From an uncultured Prevotellaceae bacterium (GTDB lineage: Bacteria > Bacteroidota > Bacteroidia > Bacteroidales > Bacteroidaceae): 64,000 bases of DNA. A model generated the notes under the pieces. It was not told the DNA's origin and did not search any database. It saw only the letters and a list, made by a program, of their open reading frames with translations. The stretch is taken from NCBI GenBank assembly GCA_946410305.1, contig CAMJZV010000002.1, forward strand, positions 1-64,000, given 5' to 3'. Of this stretch, positions 36,887 to 45,219 are shown piece after piece. Made by a program: the position numbers and the translations under genes. How positions within the stretch are numbered: position 1 is the stretch's first letter; each line of letters opens with the position of its first letter.

Positions 36887-37834
36887 TTATAGTACGCACG
36901 CGTAGCGGTCGACAATGCCCATGAGATGGTTGTCGCTGTCCACTACCAGTACGTTATGTATTTTATGTTTATTCATAATCTTCTGAATGTCTGAGATCTT
37001 GGCCTGTGGGCCAACGGTCTTAGGTGTGCGCGTCATAATGTCTTCTACCGTGTGGTTGAAGAATTCTGCCTGCCACTTCTCCATTGCCCGACGAATGTCA
37101 CCGTCGGTAATCAAACCAGCAATCTTGCCATCCTCTATGGCAACACCCAGTCCTAGCTTGCCTTTGCTGACGTGGATGATGGCCTTGCCCAGGTGCATGT
37201 CGGCAGACAGTACGGGCAGGTTTTCGGTAATCATTACATCCTGAGCCGTAGTCAGCAGGCGCTTGCCCAACTCTCCACCAGGGTGGAACTGTGCAAAGTC
37301 CTGCGGACGGAAGTGGCGTTTCTCCATCAGTGCTATGGCCAGTGCGTCACCCATAGCCAGTGTAGCTGTCGTACTGCTGGTCGGCGCCAGATTCAGTGGG
37401 CAGGCTTCTTTCTCTACGCTGACATTCAGGTGATAGGTAGAGTATTTGGCCAACAGCGACTGTGGGTTACCACTCATACCGATAATTGGTATCTGCATGT
37501 GCAATACCATAGGTATGAAACGCAACAGCTCGTCAGTCTGCCCAGAGTTAGAGATGGCTAGCACCACGTCGCCCTGTGACATCACGCCTAGGTCTCCATG
37601 ATAGACATCCAATGGATTGATAAAGAATGATGGCGTTCCTGTCGATGCCAGCGTAGCAGCAATCTTAGCTCCAATATGGCCACTCTTGCCAACACCAGTC
37701 ACGATTACCTTTCCCTTGCACTCCAACATCATGTCGACGGCATGTTCGAAGTCATCGTTCATCTTGGGTATCAGGTCGAGTATGGCCTGTGCCTCATCTT
37801 TTAAACTCTGTATAGCGATCTCTCTTGTTGTCAT
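36887..37834 (-). CDS. kdsD: Arabinose-5-phosphate isomerase (KpsF/GutQ family)
   Basis: A 315-residue sugar isomerase making arabinose 5-phosphate for Kdo synthesis. The SIS domain (about residues 35-180) contains TGVGKSGHIG and ISNSGQTDE, and two CBS domains follow (about 205-315, ending VDRYACVL). It lies between kdsA (31-base gap) and the HTCS-like gene (15-base gap), which supports a role in lipid A-core synthesis. Confidence 0.92.
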   Translation of the reverse strand: MTTREIAIQSLKDEAQAILDLIPKMNDDFEHAVDMMLECKGKVIVTGVGKSGHIGAKIAATLASTGTPSFFINPLDVYHGDLGVMSQGDVVLAISNSGQTDELLRFIPMVLHMQIPIIGMSGNPQSLLAKYSTYHLNVSVEKEACPLNLAPTSSTTATLAMGDALAIALMEKRHFRPQDFAQFHPGGELGKRLLTTAQDVMITENLPVLSADMHLGKAIIHVSKGKLGLGVAIEDGKIAGLITDGDIRRAMEKWQAEFFNHTVEDIMTRTPKTVGPQAKISDIQKIMNKHKIHNVLVVDSDNHLMGIVDRYACVL

Positions 37835-37865
37835 TCCCTTTTTACGTCCTTGTTCCGGTATTTCG

Positions 37866-38624
37866 TTATTCCGTTATCAGCTTTGCGACCAAATCGCGAA
37901 GCGCACTCAGCTCCAGCATATTGGCAGCATCGCTGAGCCCCTGATCTGGGGTGGGGTGTACCTCGAAGAAGAAACCTGTGGCACCAAAGGCTTTGGCTGC
38001 CATAGCCATCTGTGGTACGAAACGGCGGTCGCCACCCGTCTTACCGTCAGCACCGCCAGGGCGCTGTACGCTATGGGTACAGTCCATGATGACGTTGTCT
38101 GTGATTTCCAGCATGTCTGGGATGTTGCGGAAGTCAACCACCAGGTTGTTATAGCCCATCATGTTGCCACGCTCCGTGAGCCATACTTCCTTGGCGCCAC
38201 CGTCGAGGGCTTTCTCTACGGGGTACTTCATGTCGTGGCCACTCAGGAATTGGGCTTTCTTGATATTTACCGTCTTACCCGTCTTGGCTGCTGCCAGTAA
38301 TAGATCAGTCTGACGGCAGAGAAAAGCCGGAATCTGAAGCACGTCACACACCTGTCCTGCAGGTTCAGCTTGCCACGCTTCGTGAATATCTGTTAACACG
38401 CGCAGACCATATTTAGCTTTAACATCACTTAGCATTAGCAGTCCATGATCAATGCCTGGACCACGGAATGAATGTACAGAGGTACGGTTAGCCTTATCAA
38501 ATGAGGCCTTAAAAATAATGTCGGTACCCAGCTCCTTGTTGATTTCCACCAATTTAGAAGCCACCGTGTCCAACAACTCGGCAGATTCTATTACACAGGG
38601 CCCAGCAATAAACGTCTGTTTCAT
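37866..38624 (-). CDS. kdsA: Kdo-8-phosphate synthase
   Basis: A 252-residue class I aldolase condensing PEP and arabinose 5-phosphate. I use the ATG at 38624 (MKQTFIAGPCVIESAELL). KASFDKANRTS, the SGHDMKYPVEKA segment and DCTHSVQRPGG are typical. It is first of a four-gene operon. A promoter box is 24 bases upstream. Confidence 0.95.
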   Translation of the reverse strand: MKQTFIAGPCVIESAELLDTVASKLVEINKELGTDIIFKASFDKANRTSVHSFRGPGIDHGLLMLSDVKAKYGLRVLTDIHEAWQAEPAGQVCDVLQIPAFLCRQTDLLLAAAKTGKTVNIKKAQFLSGHDMKYPVEKALDGGAKEVWLTERGNMMGYNNLVVDFRNIPDMLEITDNVIMDCTHSVQRPGGADGKTGGDRRFVPQMAMAAKAFGATGFFFEVHPTPDQGLSDAANMLELSALRDLVAKLITE

Positions 38625-38648
38625 GTGACTTTTCTTACATAAATGCTG

Positions 38649-38656
38649 CAAAGATA
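38649..38656 (-). promoter_or_regulatory. -7 box for the kdsA operon
   Basis: TATCTTTG on the minus strand, 24 bases before the kdsA start. Confidence 0.6.
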
Positions 38657-38751
38657 CGCATTTTTCTCATAAAAACCATGATTTTCATCAATTTTTTGCC
38701 TAAAATGTAAAAAAGTTGAGAAAACATTTGGTGGTTTCAAAGTTTTATCTT

Positions 38752-38759
38752 TAACTTTG
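38752..38759 (+). promoter_or_regulatory. -7 box for the porin gene, with a long leader
   Basis: TAACTTTG, 84 bases before the ATG at 38844; the leader is A-rich, as is usual for strongly translated Bacteroidota genes. Confidence 0.55.
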
Positions 38760-38843
38760 CACCGTCGAAACGAAAAAATACGTTAAGACACCTATTAAAT
38801 TAGAAAACAATTATTTCATTAATCTATTAAAAAAATTAAAATT

Positions 38844-39476
38844 ATGAAAAAGATTATGATGACTTTGGCTGCAGTCGCAGTAGCAGCTACAATGAATGCT
38901 CAGGGTTACATTGGTGGTAGCCTCGGTTATGCAAACCAGAAGACTAACAACGGTGCTGTAGGTGCTCCTGCAACAACGGAGACTACTAAGTCAGGACTCT
39001 ATATTCAGCCTGAAATTGGTTACAAGCTGGATGACAAGATGGCTGTAGGTGTTGCTCTCGGTTTTGCTTCTAATAAGACTGAGGTTGAGTATGTTGGTAC
39101 TTCTGCTGGCACTCCTTCTACTGAGGTTAAGTCAACCGTATTCCAGATTAAGCCCTATCTGCGTTATCAGGTTCTGACTTTCGGTAAGGCTAACATCTTC
39201 GTTGATGGTGGTTTGAACTTCGCTACTGAGTCAGCTAAGGATATGAAGAGCGCTATGGATTTCGGTCTGTTCGTAACTCCTGGTATCGCTTTTGATGTTA
39301 ACGAGAAGTGGAGCATTGTTGCTAAGCTGAACGATGTATTTGCTTTCGGTTATCACAAGGGTATGGTTGCTGATGTTGATGGCGCTCCCGATGCTCCTAC
39401 AAGCATGAACATCGGTCTTTCTACCGGTGGCTTCACCTCTGGTTCTCTGAGCTTCGGTGTATACTACAACTTCTAA
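38844..39476 (+). CDS. Outer-membrane beta-barrel protein (porin family)
   Basis: A 210-residue OmpX/OMP_b-brl-type protein. The signal peptide MKKIMMTLAAVAVAATMNAQ is followed by eight alternating strands, for example GYIGGSLGYANQKT and LYIQPEIGYKLDDKMAVGVALGF, ending in a terminal Phe (GVYYNF) as barrel proteins do. Codon use is uniform and suggests high expression. A strong bidirectional terminator follows. Confidence 0.88.
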   Translation: MKKIMMTLAAVAVAATMNAQGYIGGSLGYANQKTNNGAVGAPATTETTKSGLYIQPEIGYKLDDKMAVGVALGFASNKTEVEYVGTSAGTPSTEVKSTVFQIKPYLRYQVLTFGKANIFVDGGLNFATESAKDMKSAMDFGLFVTPGIAFDVNEKWSIVAKLNDVFAFGYHKGMVADVDGAPDAPTSMNIGLSTGGFTSGSLSFGVYYNF

Positions 39477-39504
39477 TTAATAGAAGAATAATAGTTTGAC
39501 AATT

Positions 39505-39543
39505 AATAAGAACCGCATCTCATTCAGGGATGCGGTTCTTATT
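39505..39543. terminator. Bidirectional terminator between the porin and purine permease genes
   Basis: AATAAGAACCGCATC pairs perfectly with GATGCGGTTCTTATT around a nine-base loop, with T residues on the plus strand after it and on the minus strand side as well. The right arm is also the end of the permease coding sequence (stop at 39520-39522). Confidence 0.9.
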
Positions 39544-40800
39544 TTGCTTGTAACGGTTCATCCAACTGTCGATGAAGGAGAAAACGACATAGGTGAATAG
39601 TCCTGCGACGATGCCGTCGGTGATGCTACCTGTAACAGGCATGATCAAAATAGTTAGGAAGGCGGGCATGGTCTCTGCGGGACGTGCCAGACGAATATGG
39701 CGAATGGAACCAAAGAGGTAGTAACCAGCCATAACCATGATAGGAGCTGTTGCAGCAGCAGGGATCGCTAAGAACAAGGGAGCGAGGAACAGGCTGATGC
39801 CAAAGCAAGAAGCAATGACGAGAGCGGTAAGTCCTGTACGTCCTCCTTCAGCAACACCTGTAGCACTCTCCACATAGGTGGTTACCGTGCTACAACCTAG
39901 ACAGGCACCCGTTATGGTGGCAATAGCATCACTCAGCATAATGTTGCGCATGTGGGGAATACGACCGTTAGGACGGATATGTCCCGTATTTGCCATCAGG
40001 CCCACAACAGAACCCAGCGTGTCAAAGACGTCGAAGAACAGCATGGTGAGCACACAAACCCAGAGGTCTGGTGTGAGCAGATCTTCCCATGAGAACTGGC
40101 AGAAGAGTGGGGCAGGTGATGTGGGCATGCTGAACAGGTGGTCGGGAATAGTCGTCACACCAGCAGGAATACCAATGATGGTAATTATGATGATAGTAAG
40201 CAACAGACCGCCACGTACTCGTAATACGATGAATATGCCTGCGAGCACCAGTCCCAGCAGAAACAATAGCGATGGTGCGCTGACCAGCGTGTGGATATGG
40301 TTGAAGATGGTGCCTTCAGCCAGCAGACCACTGTTCTTAAATCCTATCATAGCGATGAAGAAGCCTATACCTGCTGCAATGGCGTATTTCAGCGAGGCAG
40401 GTATCATCTCGAAGATAATCTGTCGTAGGTTGCTGATGCAGAGCAGGACGAAGAGCACACCTTCCAAGAATACAGCGGTAAGTGCGAACTGCCATGTATA
40501 ACCCAGCGACAGACAAACCGTCTCGACAAAGAATAGGTTGATTGCCAGACCAGGTGCTTGTCCGAAGGGACGCTTGGCGAGAAATGCCATGAGCAGCGTG
40601 CCAACGATGGTAGCCAGGGTAGTAGCGGTAAGCAGCGATTCTACGGGATAGCCATGTGCGGCAAGTGGTGCAAACATGATGGGCATCAGCGCCAGGATGT
40701 ACGACATGGTGGTAAAGGTGGTAAGTCCTGAGAGCACTTCTGTCTTCAGACTATGTTGCTGTAGAGAGAATCCTACGAGTGATAATAGTTTGGCTTTCAT
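39520..40800 (-). CDS. NCS2-family purine permease
   Basis: A 426-residue membrane transporter of the AzgA-like NCS2 group (hypoxanthine, guanine or adenine). The N-terminus LKTEVLSGLTTFTTMSYIL and the segment VTTYVESATGVAEGGRTGLT (about residues 300-319) are characteristic, with about 12 hydrophobic segments. It lies 25 bases downstream of the histidine kinase gene and is probably co-transcribed with it and the MscS channel. The C-terminus is encoded within the terminator. Confidence 0.88.
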   Translation of the reverse strand: MKAKLLSLVGFSLQQHSLKTEVLSGLTTFTTMSYILALMPIMFAPLAAHGYPVESLLTATTLATIVGTLLMAFLAKRPFGQAPGLAINLFFVETVCLSLGYTWQFALTAVFLEGVLFVLLCISNLRQIIFEMIPASLKYAIAAGIGFFIAMIGFKNSGLLAEGTIFNHIHTLVSAPSLLFLLGLVLAGIFIVLRVRGGLLLTIIIITIIGIPAGVTTIPDHLFSMPTSPAPLFCQFSWEDLLTPDLWVCVLTMLFFDVFDTLGSVVGLMANTGHIRPNGRIPHMRNIMLSDAIATITGACLGCSTVTTYVESATGVAEGGRTGLTALVIASCFGISLFLAPLFLAIPAAATAPIMVMAGYYLFGSIRHIRLARPAETMPAFLTILIMPVTGSITDGIVAGLFTYVVFSFIDSWMNRYKQNKNRIPE

Positions 40801-40825
40801 ATAATTAAGAGATATGTATAAAGCT

Positions 40826-41857
40826 TTATGATAGATTCTGTGGAATGATGAGGTCGAACTTAGAACCTACAGTGTTGGCGGTGTCGAGTGTCAATGAACC
40901 ACCGAGACGCTCAGCAATCATGCGGGCAATGGTCAGACCAAGACCGATACCTTGTGAGAAGCTGTCAAGCTTGGAGAACCGTTCAAAGATAAACTCTTTC
41001 TTGTCCTCCGGAATGCCCATTCCCGTATCAATTACCGAGAAGTGCAGCTGTCCCTCTTCCTCGCACAGTCGTAGGGTGATGGTGCCCTTTTTGGTGAACT
41101 TGACGGCGTTGTCGAGTAGCTTGTTCAGGATGGTGTGAATCATCCGGGGGTGGGTGTTCACCATCTTGTCCTCTGGGATGGTGCACTCGCTGTTCAACTT
41201 CACACCTTCTGCAACAATCTGACTGACGGAGTCCAGGGCTTGTCCTATGATAGTGATGCACAGACATGGCTCGGCTGGTGGCAGTTCGTTGTTGCTCTCA
41301 AGGTCAGATATAAAGAGAAGGTCATCGAGAATCTTCGTCAGCAAGCGGACGTTGTTCTCAATGCGTTGGCAGCAGTCAATGCGATCGGCTTCCTGCATCT
41401 CTACACCAGGCATGTTTAGCAGCTGCGTAAAGCCATTGATGGCGTTGAGAGGCGTGCGAATCTCGTGGGTCATACTCTGCATGAACGAAGTCTTGGCCTT
41501 TGATGCTGCCTCAGCACGGTCACGTTCTATGGCCAGCTGTTTGTTCTGAGCCACCACTACGTTGCGCTCACGCTGTAGCTGCTGGTTCTTGATTTCCAGT
41601 CTGCGTGTCCAGCGACTGTTGATGGTCAGGAATGCCAGTAGCGCCACGATGCCCAGTATCATAGCTACGCTGCCCGTAGTGAAGCGTGAGCGTTGCTGCA
41701 GCAGTTCGTTCTGCGTTTTCAACTTGTTGATGTCGGTGGTTGTGTCAGCAGCCTGCATCGTACCATATTGGCTGGATGCCGCCATGGTAAGAATGAATGC
41801 GGTCAACAGCGTGATCCGCACCAGTCGCTGGCCTATTCTTCTTATCATTTCTCTCAT
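40826..41857 (-). CDS. Sensor histidine kinase without recognisable sensor domain
   Basis: A 343-residue kinase. Two hydrophobic segments (about 13-30 and 60-80) enclose only a short loop, then a coiled coil (about 84-125), HisKA with phospho-His131 (MTHEIRTPLNA) and HATPase with N box (LNKLLDNAVKFT), G1 (DTGMGIP) and G2 (GIGLGLTIA). No response regulator lies nearby. It is 14 bases after the MscS-like channel gene, so the channel may be its signal source; that is inference. Confidence 0.85.
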   Translation of the reverse strand: MREMIRRIGQRLVRITLLTAFILTMAASSQYGTMQAADTTTDINKLKTQNELLQQRSRFTTGSVAMILGIVALLAFLTINSRWTRRLEIKNQQLQRERNVVVAQNKQLAIERDRAEAASKAKTSFMQSMTHEIRTPLNAINGFTQLLNMPGVEMQEADRIDCCQRIENNVRLLTKILDDLLFISDLESNNELPPAEPCLCITIIGQALDSVSQIVAEGVKLNSECTIPEDKMVNTHPRMIHTILNKLLDNAVKFTKKGTITLRLCEEEGQLHFSVIDTGMGIPEDKKEFIFERFSKLDSFSQGIGLGLTIARMIAERLGGSLTLDTANTVGSKFDLIIPQNLS

Positions 41858-41871
41858 TTGTCAGCTTTATT

Positions 41872-44196
41872 TCAATTTCTGATGTGTACATCCTGCTGTG
41901 GGAACGGAATCTCGATGTTGTTCTCGTTCAGTGTGTCGTAGATGATTGCCAGAACGTCGCTCGTGATGGCACCACGCAGCAGCGCTTCCGACCAGACAAA
42001 GGCCTTGAAGTTTACGCTCGAGTCAGCCAGTTCCGATACACGGGTAAAGATGGGCTTTGTTGGGTCTACGCCATCTATCTCGGCCTCGTTGAGTGCCTGT
42101 TCTACCAGTTTCTTGACCTGGCCGATGTTGCTTCCATAAGCCACGCCAAAGGTGATGATTTGCAGCACATAACCGTGGTTGCGTGTCAGATTCTTATAGT
42201 TCTTTGCAAAGAGCTGGGCGTTCTGGAAGGTAATAACCTCACCCGTCAGCGCCTCGATAACTGTAGATGTGTAGTTGATGCTAGTGACGCGACCCGTCGT
42301 GTCGTCAATCTGCACAAGGTCGCCCACTTTGATTCGTCCAGTCATTAGCGAGATGCCGTAGTAGATATTTTCGATGATGTCTTTCGAGGCAAAACCGATA
42401 CCTGTTGACAAACCGCCTGTGATGACAAGTAACCATTCCATTGAGACGTTGAGGATGCCCATCGATACCAGGAACCACGTGCCCCAAACTACTACCTGCA
42501 GCACGTTCTTGCCCATCACCTCGCGACTGGCTGCCGTTTCCGGGTCTTTGTTCTGGAAGTGCATGCGCAACAGTTGCAGGATGGTGCGGTTGACGTAGCT
42601 GAAGAAGAACCACAGCGTGATGACCATCGCCAATGTCAGGATGCTGAGCTTCAGGTTCTTCAGGTCAACGAAGTAGGTCTTGAAGATGCGCCAGCAGAGG
42701 TCGCTGAGGTTGAAGACGTCAGCAGCCCAATAGATACTGATCATCACTGAGCAGACACCCATGATGGGCAACAGCACCTCGTCAGCCAAGTCGTAAGCCC
42801 ATGTCTTGGTGATGGGAAGTTCGTCGAAATGATGGCGCTTGCCATAGAGTTTCAGATAGCGGCTTACGCAGGTGATAGTCAGGATGCAGGTCAGCTGCAT
42901 CGTCCACCATATTAATATCTGTACAGCCAACAGTGTATAGCCTGCCCATGAACAACCTACGCTGATGAGGAATACGGTCAGTGAGATATAGGTATAGAAC
43001 ATATCCCAGCGAGGCACGTTCTGGTTGTGACGTCTTATCACGCTCCACTGCCACAGTGCACAGATGAGCAGGATGGGTGGGAAGATAATGTTGACCAGTT
43101 CGTTAGGTATCAGAATGATACGGATGGCAATCACCAAGAAACCTACAAAGAGTAGGGGAGTATAGATGCGGAAGGCACTCTTAATCTGGTCGCCCGTAAC
43201 GCGCAGCAGCAGCGATAAGAGAATGACGCCCAATAGCCATGCGTACTCCACCAGCAGATTGGCTGCCATGATGAAGAAGTTCTGGTCGGTCAGCGCCAGC
43301 GTGATACCCAGAATGAGGGCAAAGGTGATGGTCGTGGTGGCTATCGTGATGCAGGCACGCTTCTTCATGAACTCTGACGTGCGGAAACGCTTGGGAACCA
43401 CAAAGCGGATAGCCAGGAAGTTCAGCAATGTAGCGATGATGGCATAGAAAATGGTAGAGATTAGCAAACCGAATATCCAGCGGCTGTCCCACTGTGAGTG
43501 GGCATTGGGCTGGTATTTCTTCTTCACGGTGCGCTCCATGGCTCGCCAATAGCGGCTCCAGTTGCTCACAATGGTGAAATAGCTGTCGCCACCATTCTTG
43601 AAGATGTTGGTCTGTATGTCTGAGTAGCGCTTCTGGGCATAGTCGTTCAGATTGCTCAGGCGCTTCTCTGTTCTGTCATAGATACGGATGTAGTCGCTCA
43701 GCGTGGTGCGGTTTTCAACCAACGAGTTACGGATATTCGTTGCCAGCGTCATACAAACGTTGCGGTCGGTCTTGCCCTTGTCGTCAAGCAGATTGATGGG
43801 CATGGATTTCAGCGAGGTGATGAGCGAGTCGTAGCGTGCAATCTCGGCGTCAGCTTTCTCCATGAACATCTGGAAAGGCAGCTGTTGGCGACGGAAGTCA
43901 TGGAACTGCTCCGTGGCCTCGTGGCAAGCATAGGTCAGGTCAAAGACATAGTCCAACTTCTGGGAGTATAGCATCAGCGAGTTCTGGTCAGAGCGCTGCA
44001 TGGTTGTCATCAACTGCTGGCGCACCAGCTCGCTCTGCTTGCGGTTCATCTCTATCTGTTGCGACAGTTCACGATGGTGCATCGTCAGCTCTGTGCGTAG
44101 TATCTGCAGGGTCTGCTGCAGGTCTTTCTCTTTCAACACAGCCTGTGCGCTCAGCGTGGTGAGCAGCACCAGCAGGACGGTCAATATTCTCTTCAT
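41872..44196 (-). CDS. Large MscS-family mechanosensitive channel
   Basis: A 774-residue protein. A signal peptide (MKRILTVLLVLLTTLSAQA) and a periplasmic coiled-coil region (about 20-230) precede about nine membrane helices, and then the MscS pore and beta domain with GGLSTGIGFASKDIIENIYYG (TM3-like, about 590-610) and VGDLVQIDDTTGRVTSINYT. It releases solutes during osmotic down-shock. It heads a presumed operon with the histidine kinase and the purine permease. A promoter box lies at 44224-44231. Confidence 0.9.
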   Translation of the reverse strand: MKRILTVLLVLLTTLSAQAVLKEKDLQQTLQILRTELTMHHRELSQQIEMNRKQSELVRQQLMTTMQRSDQNSLMLYSQKLDYVFDLTYACHEATEQFHDFRRQQLPFQMFMEKADAEIARYDSLITSLKSMPINLLDDKGKTDRNVCMTLATNIRNSLVENRTTLSDYIRIYDRTEKRLSNLNDYAQKRYSDIQTNIFKNGGDSYFTIVSNWSRYWRAMERTVKKKYQPNAHSQWDSRWIFGLLISTIFYAIIATLLNFLAIRFVVPKRFRTSEFMKKRACITIATTTITFALILGITLALTDQNFFIMAANLLVEYAWLLGVILLSLLLRVTGDQIKSAFRIYTPLLFVGFLVIAIRIILIPNELVNIIFPPILLICALWQWSVIRRHNQNVPRWDMFYTYISLTVFLISVGCSWAGYTLLAVQILIWWTMQLTCILTITCVSRYLKLYGKRHHFDELPITKTWAYDLADEVLLPIMGVCSVMISIYWAADVFNLSDLCWRIFKTYFVDLKNLKLSILTLAMVITLWFFFSYVNRTILQLLRMHFQNKDPETAASREVMGKNVLQVVVWGTWFLVSMGILNVSMEWLLVITGGLSTGIGFASKDIIENIYYGISLMTGRIKVGDLVQIDDTTGRVTSINYTSTVIEALTGEVITFQNAQLFAKNYKNLTRNHGYVLQIITFGVAYGSNIGQVKKLVEQALNEAEIDGVDPTKPIFTRVSELADSSVNFKAFVWSEALLRGAITSDVLAIIYDTLNENNIEIPFPQQDVHIRN

Positions 44197-44223
44197 TCTA
44201 GCCTTATTTTATAGATTTTCGTG

Positions 44224-44231
44224 CAAAGATA
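44224..44231 (-). promoter_or_regulatory. -7 box for the MscS-kinase-permease operon
   Basis: TATCTTTG on the minus strand, 27 bases before the start at 44196. Confidence 0.6.
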
Positions 44232-44240
44232 CAAAAAAAA

Positions 44241-44264
44241 GGAGAATTGAGAATTGTGAATTGA
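44241..44264. repeat. GAGAATT heptamers between divergent promoters
   Basis: Three 7-bp units (GAGAATT, GAGAATT, GTGAATT), the reverse complement of the ATTCTCA unit translated inside the WecB-like gene at 23842-23873. Confidence 0.75.
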
Positions 44265-44274
44265 TATTTTTTTG

Positions 44275-44282
44275 TAATTTTG
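44275..44282 (+). promoter_or_regulatory. -7 box for the sugar kinase gene
   Basis: TAATTTTG, 24 bases before the ATG at 44307. Confidence 0.5.
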
Positions 44283-44306
44283 TGGCAAATTATAAACGAA
44301 ACGAAT

Positions 44307-45206
44307 ATGATACTAATAGCTGATAGTGGAAGCACCAAGACTGACTGGACGCTCCTGCACTCTACTAACCCATTGTTGAAAAGCGAGGTAATTGCTACGT
44401 TCCGAACCCAAGGCATCACGCCCATCCACCAGACGGCGGGTGACATCCGCGACATCATTGAGCGCGAATTGATGCCCCAGTTGTCAAGTTTCCCCCGTGC
44501 CAAACTCATTGAGATGGGTGTGCTGGAGAGTCCGCTGTTGCAGAACCTGCAGCTTTATTTCTATGGCAGTGGCTGTACACCGGCGCATGTGCCAATGATG
44601 GTTCAGCTGATGGTTGAGGAACTGTCGCCCAAGACTGTCGAGGTGCACAGCGACCTGATGGCTGCTGCCCGTGCCTTGTGTCAGCACGAGGCTGGTATGG
44701 CCTGCATCCTGGGCACAGGCGCCAACAGTTGCCTGTATGATGGTGAGAACATCGTGCAGAATACACCCGCGCTGGGTTATATCCTGGGCGACGAGGGTAG
44801 TGGCTCGGTGCTGGGCCGCCTGTTCCTGAATGCCATCTTCAAGAATCCAGCGTTGGCCACTGTCCGCGACGAGTTCTTGAAGGCCAACAAGATGGAGCTG
44901 AAGGACATCATCCAGAAGGTGTATCGTGAGCCGATGGTTAACCGCTGGCTGGCTTCGCTGTCACCCTTCATCATGGAGCATATCGACAACCCCTTTATCC
45001 GTGAGATTGTGGTCTACAACTTCCGCGAGTTCTTCCGTAAGAACATTGTGCCCTACAACCGTCCCGACCTGCAGGTTCACTTTGTGGGTTCTATGGCCCA
45101 CCACTATCGCGAAGAGTTGGAGGAGGCTGCCAAAGCTGAAGGCTTTGAGCTGGGCAACATCCTGCAGAGCCCGATGGAAGGTCTGCTGACCTACCACGGA
45201 GCATGA
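44307..45206 (+). CDS. N-acetylglucosamine kinase-like ATPase (BadF/BcrA fold)
   Basis: A 299-residue ASKHA-fold kinase. The ATG at 44307 gives MILIADSGSTKTDWTLL, the first phosphate loop; LGTGANSCLYDG (about residues 139-150) and LGDEGSGS (about 161-168) follow. Bacteroidetes relatives are annotated as N-acetylglucosamine kinase; the sugar is not proven here. It is convergent with the phosphoethanolamine transferase gene (13-base gap). Confidence 0.8.
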   Translation: MILIADSGSTKTDWTLLHSTNPLLKSEVIATFRTQGITPIHQTAGDIRDIIERELMPQLSSFPRAKLIEMGVLESPLLQNLQLYFYGSGCTPAHVPMMVQLMVEELSPKTVEVHSDLMAAARALCQHEAGMACILGTGANSCLYDGENIVQNTPALGYILGDEGSGSVLGRLFLNAIFKNPALATVRDEFLKANKMELKDIIQKVYREPMVNRWLASLSPFIMEHIDNPFIREIVVYNFREFFRKNIVPYNRPDLQVHFVGSMAHHYREELEEAAKAEGFELGNILQSPMEGLLTYHGA

Positions 45207-45219
45207 TAGGAAAAGACGG

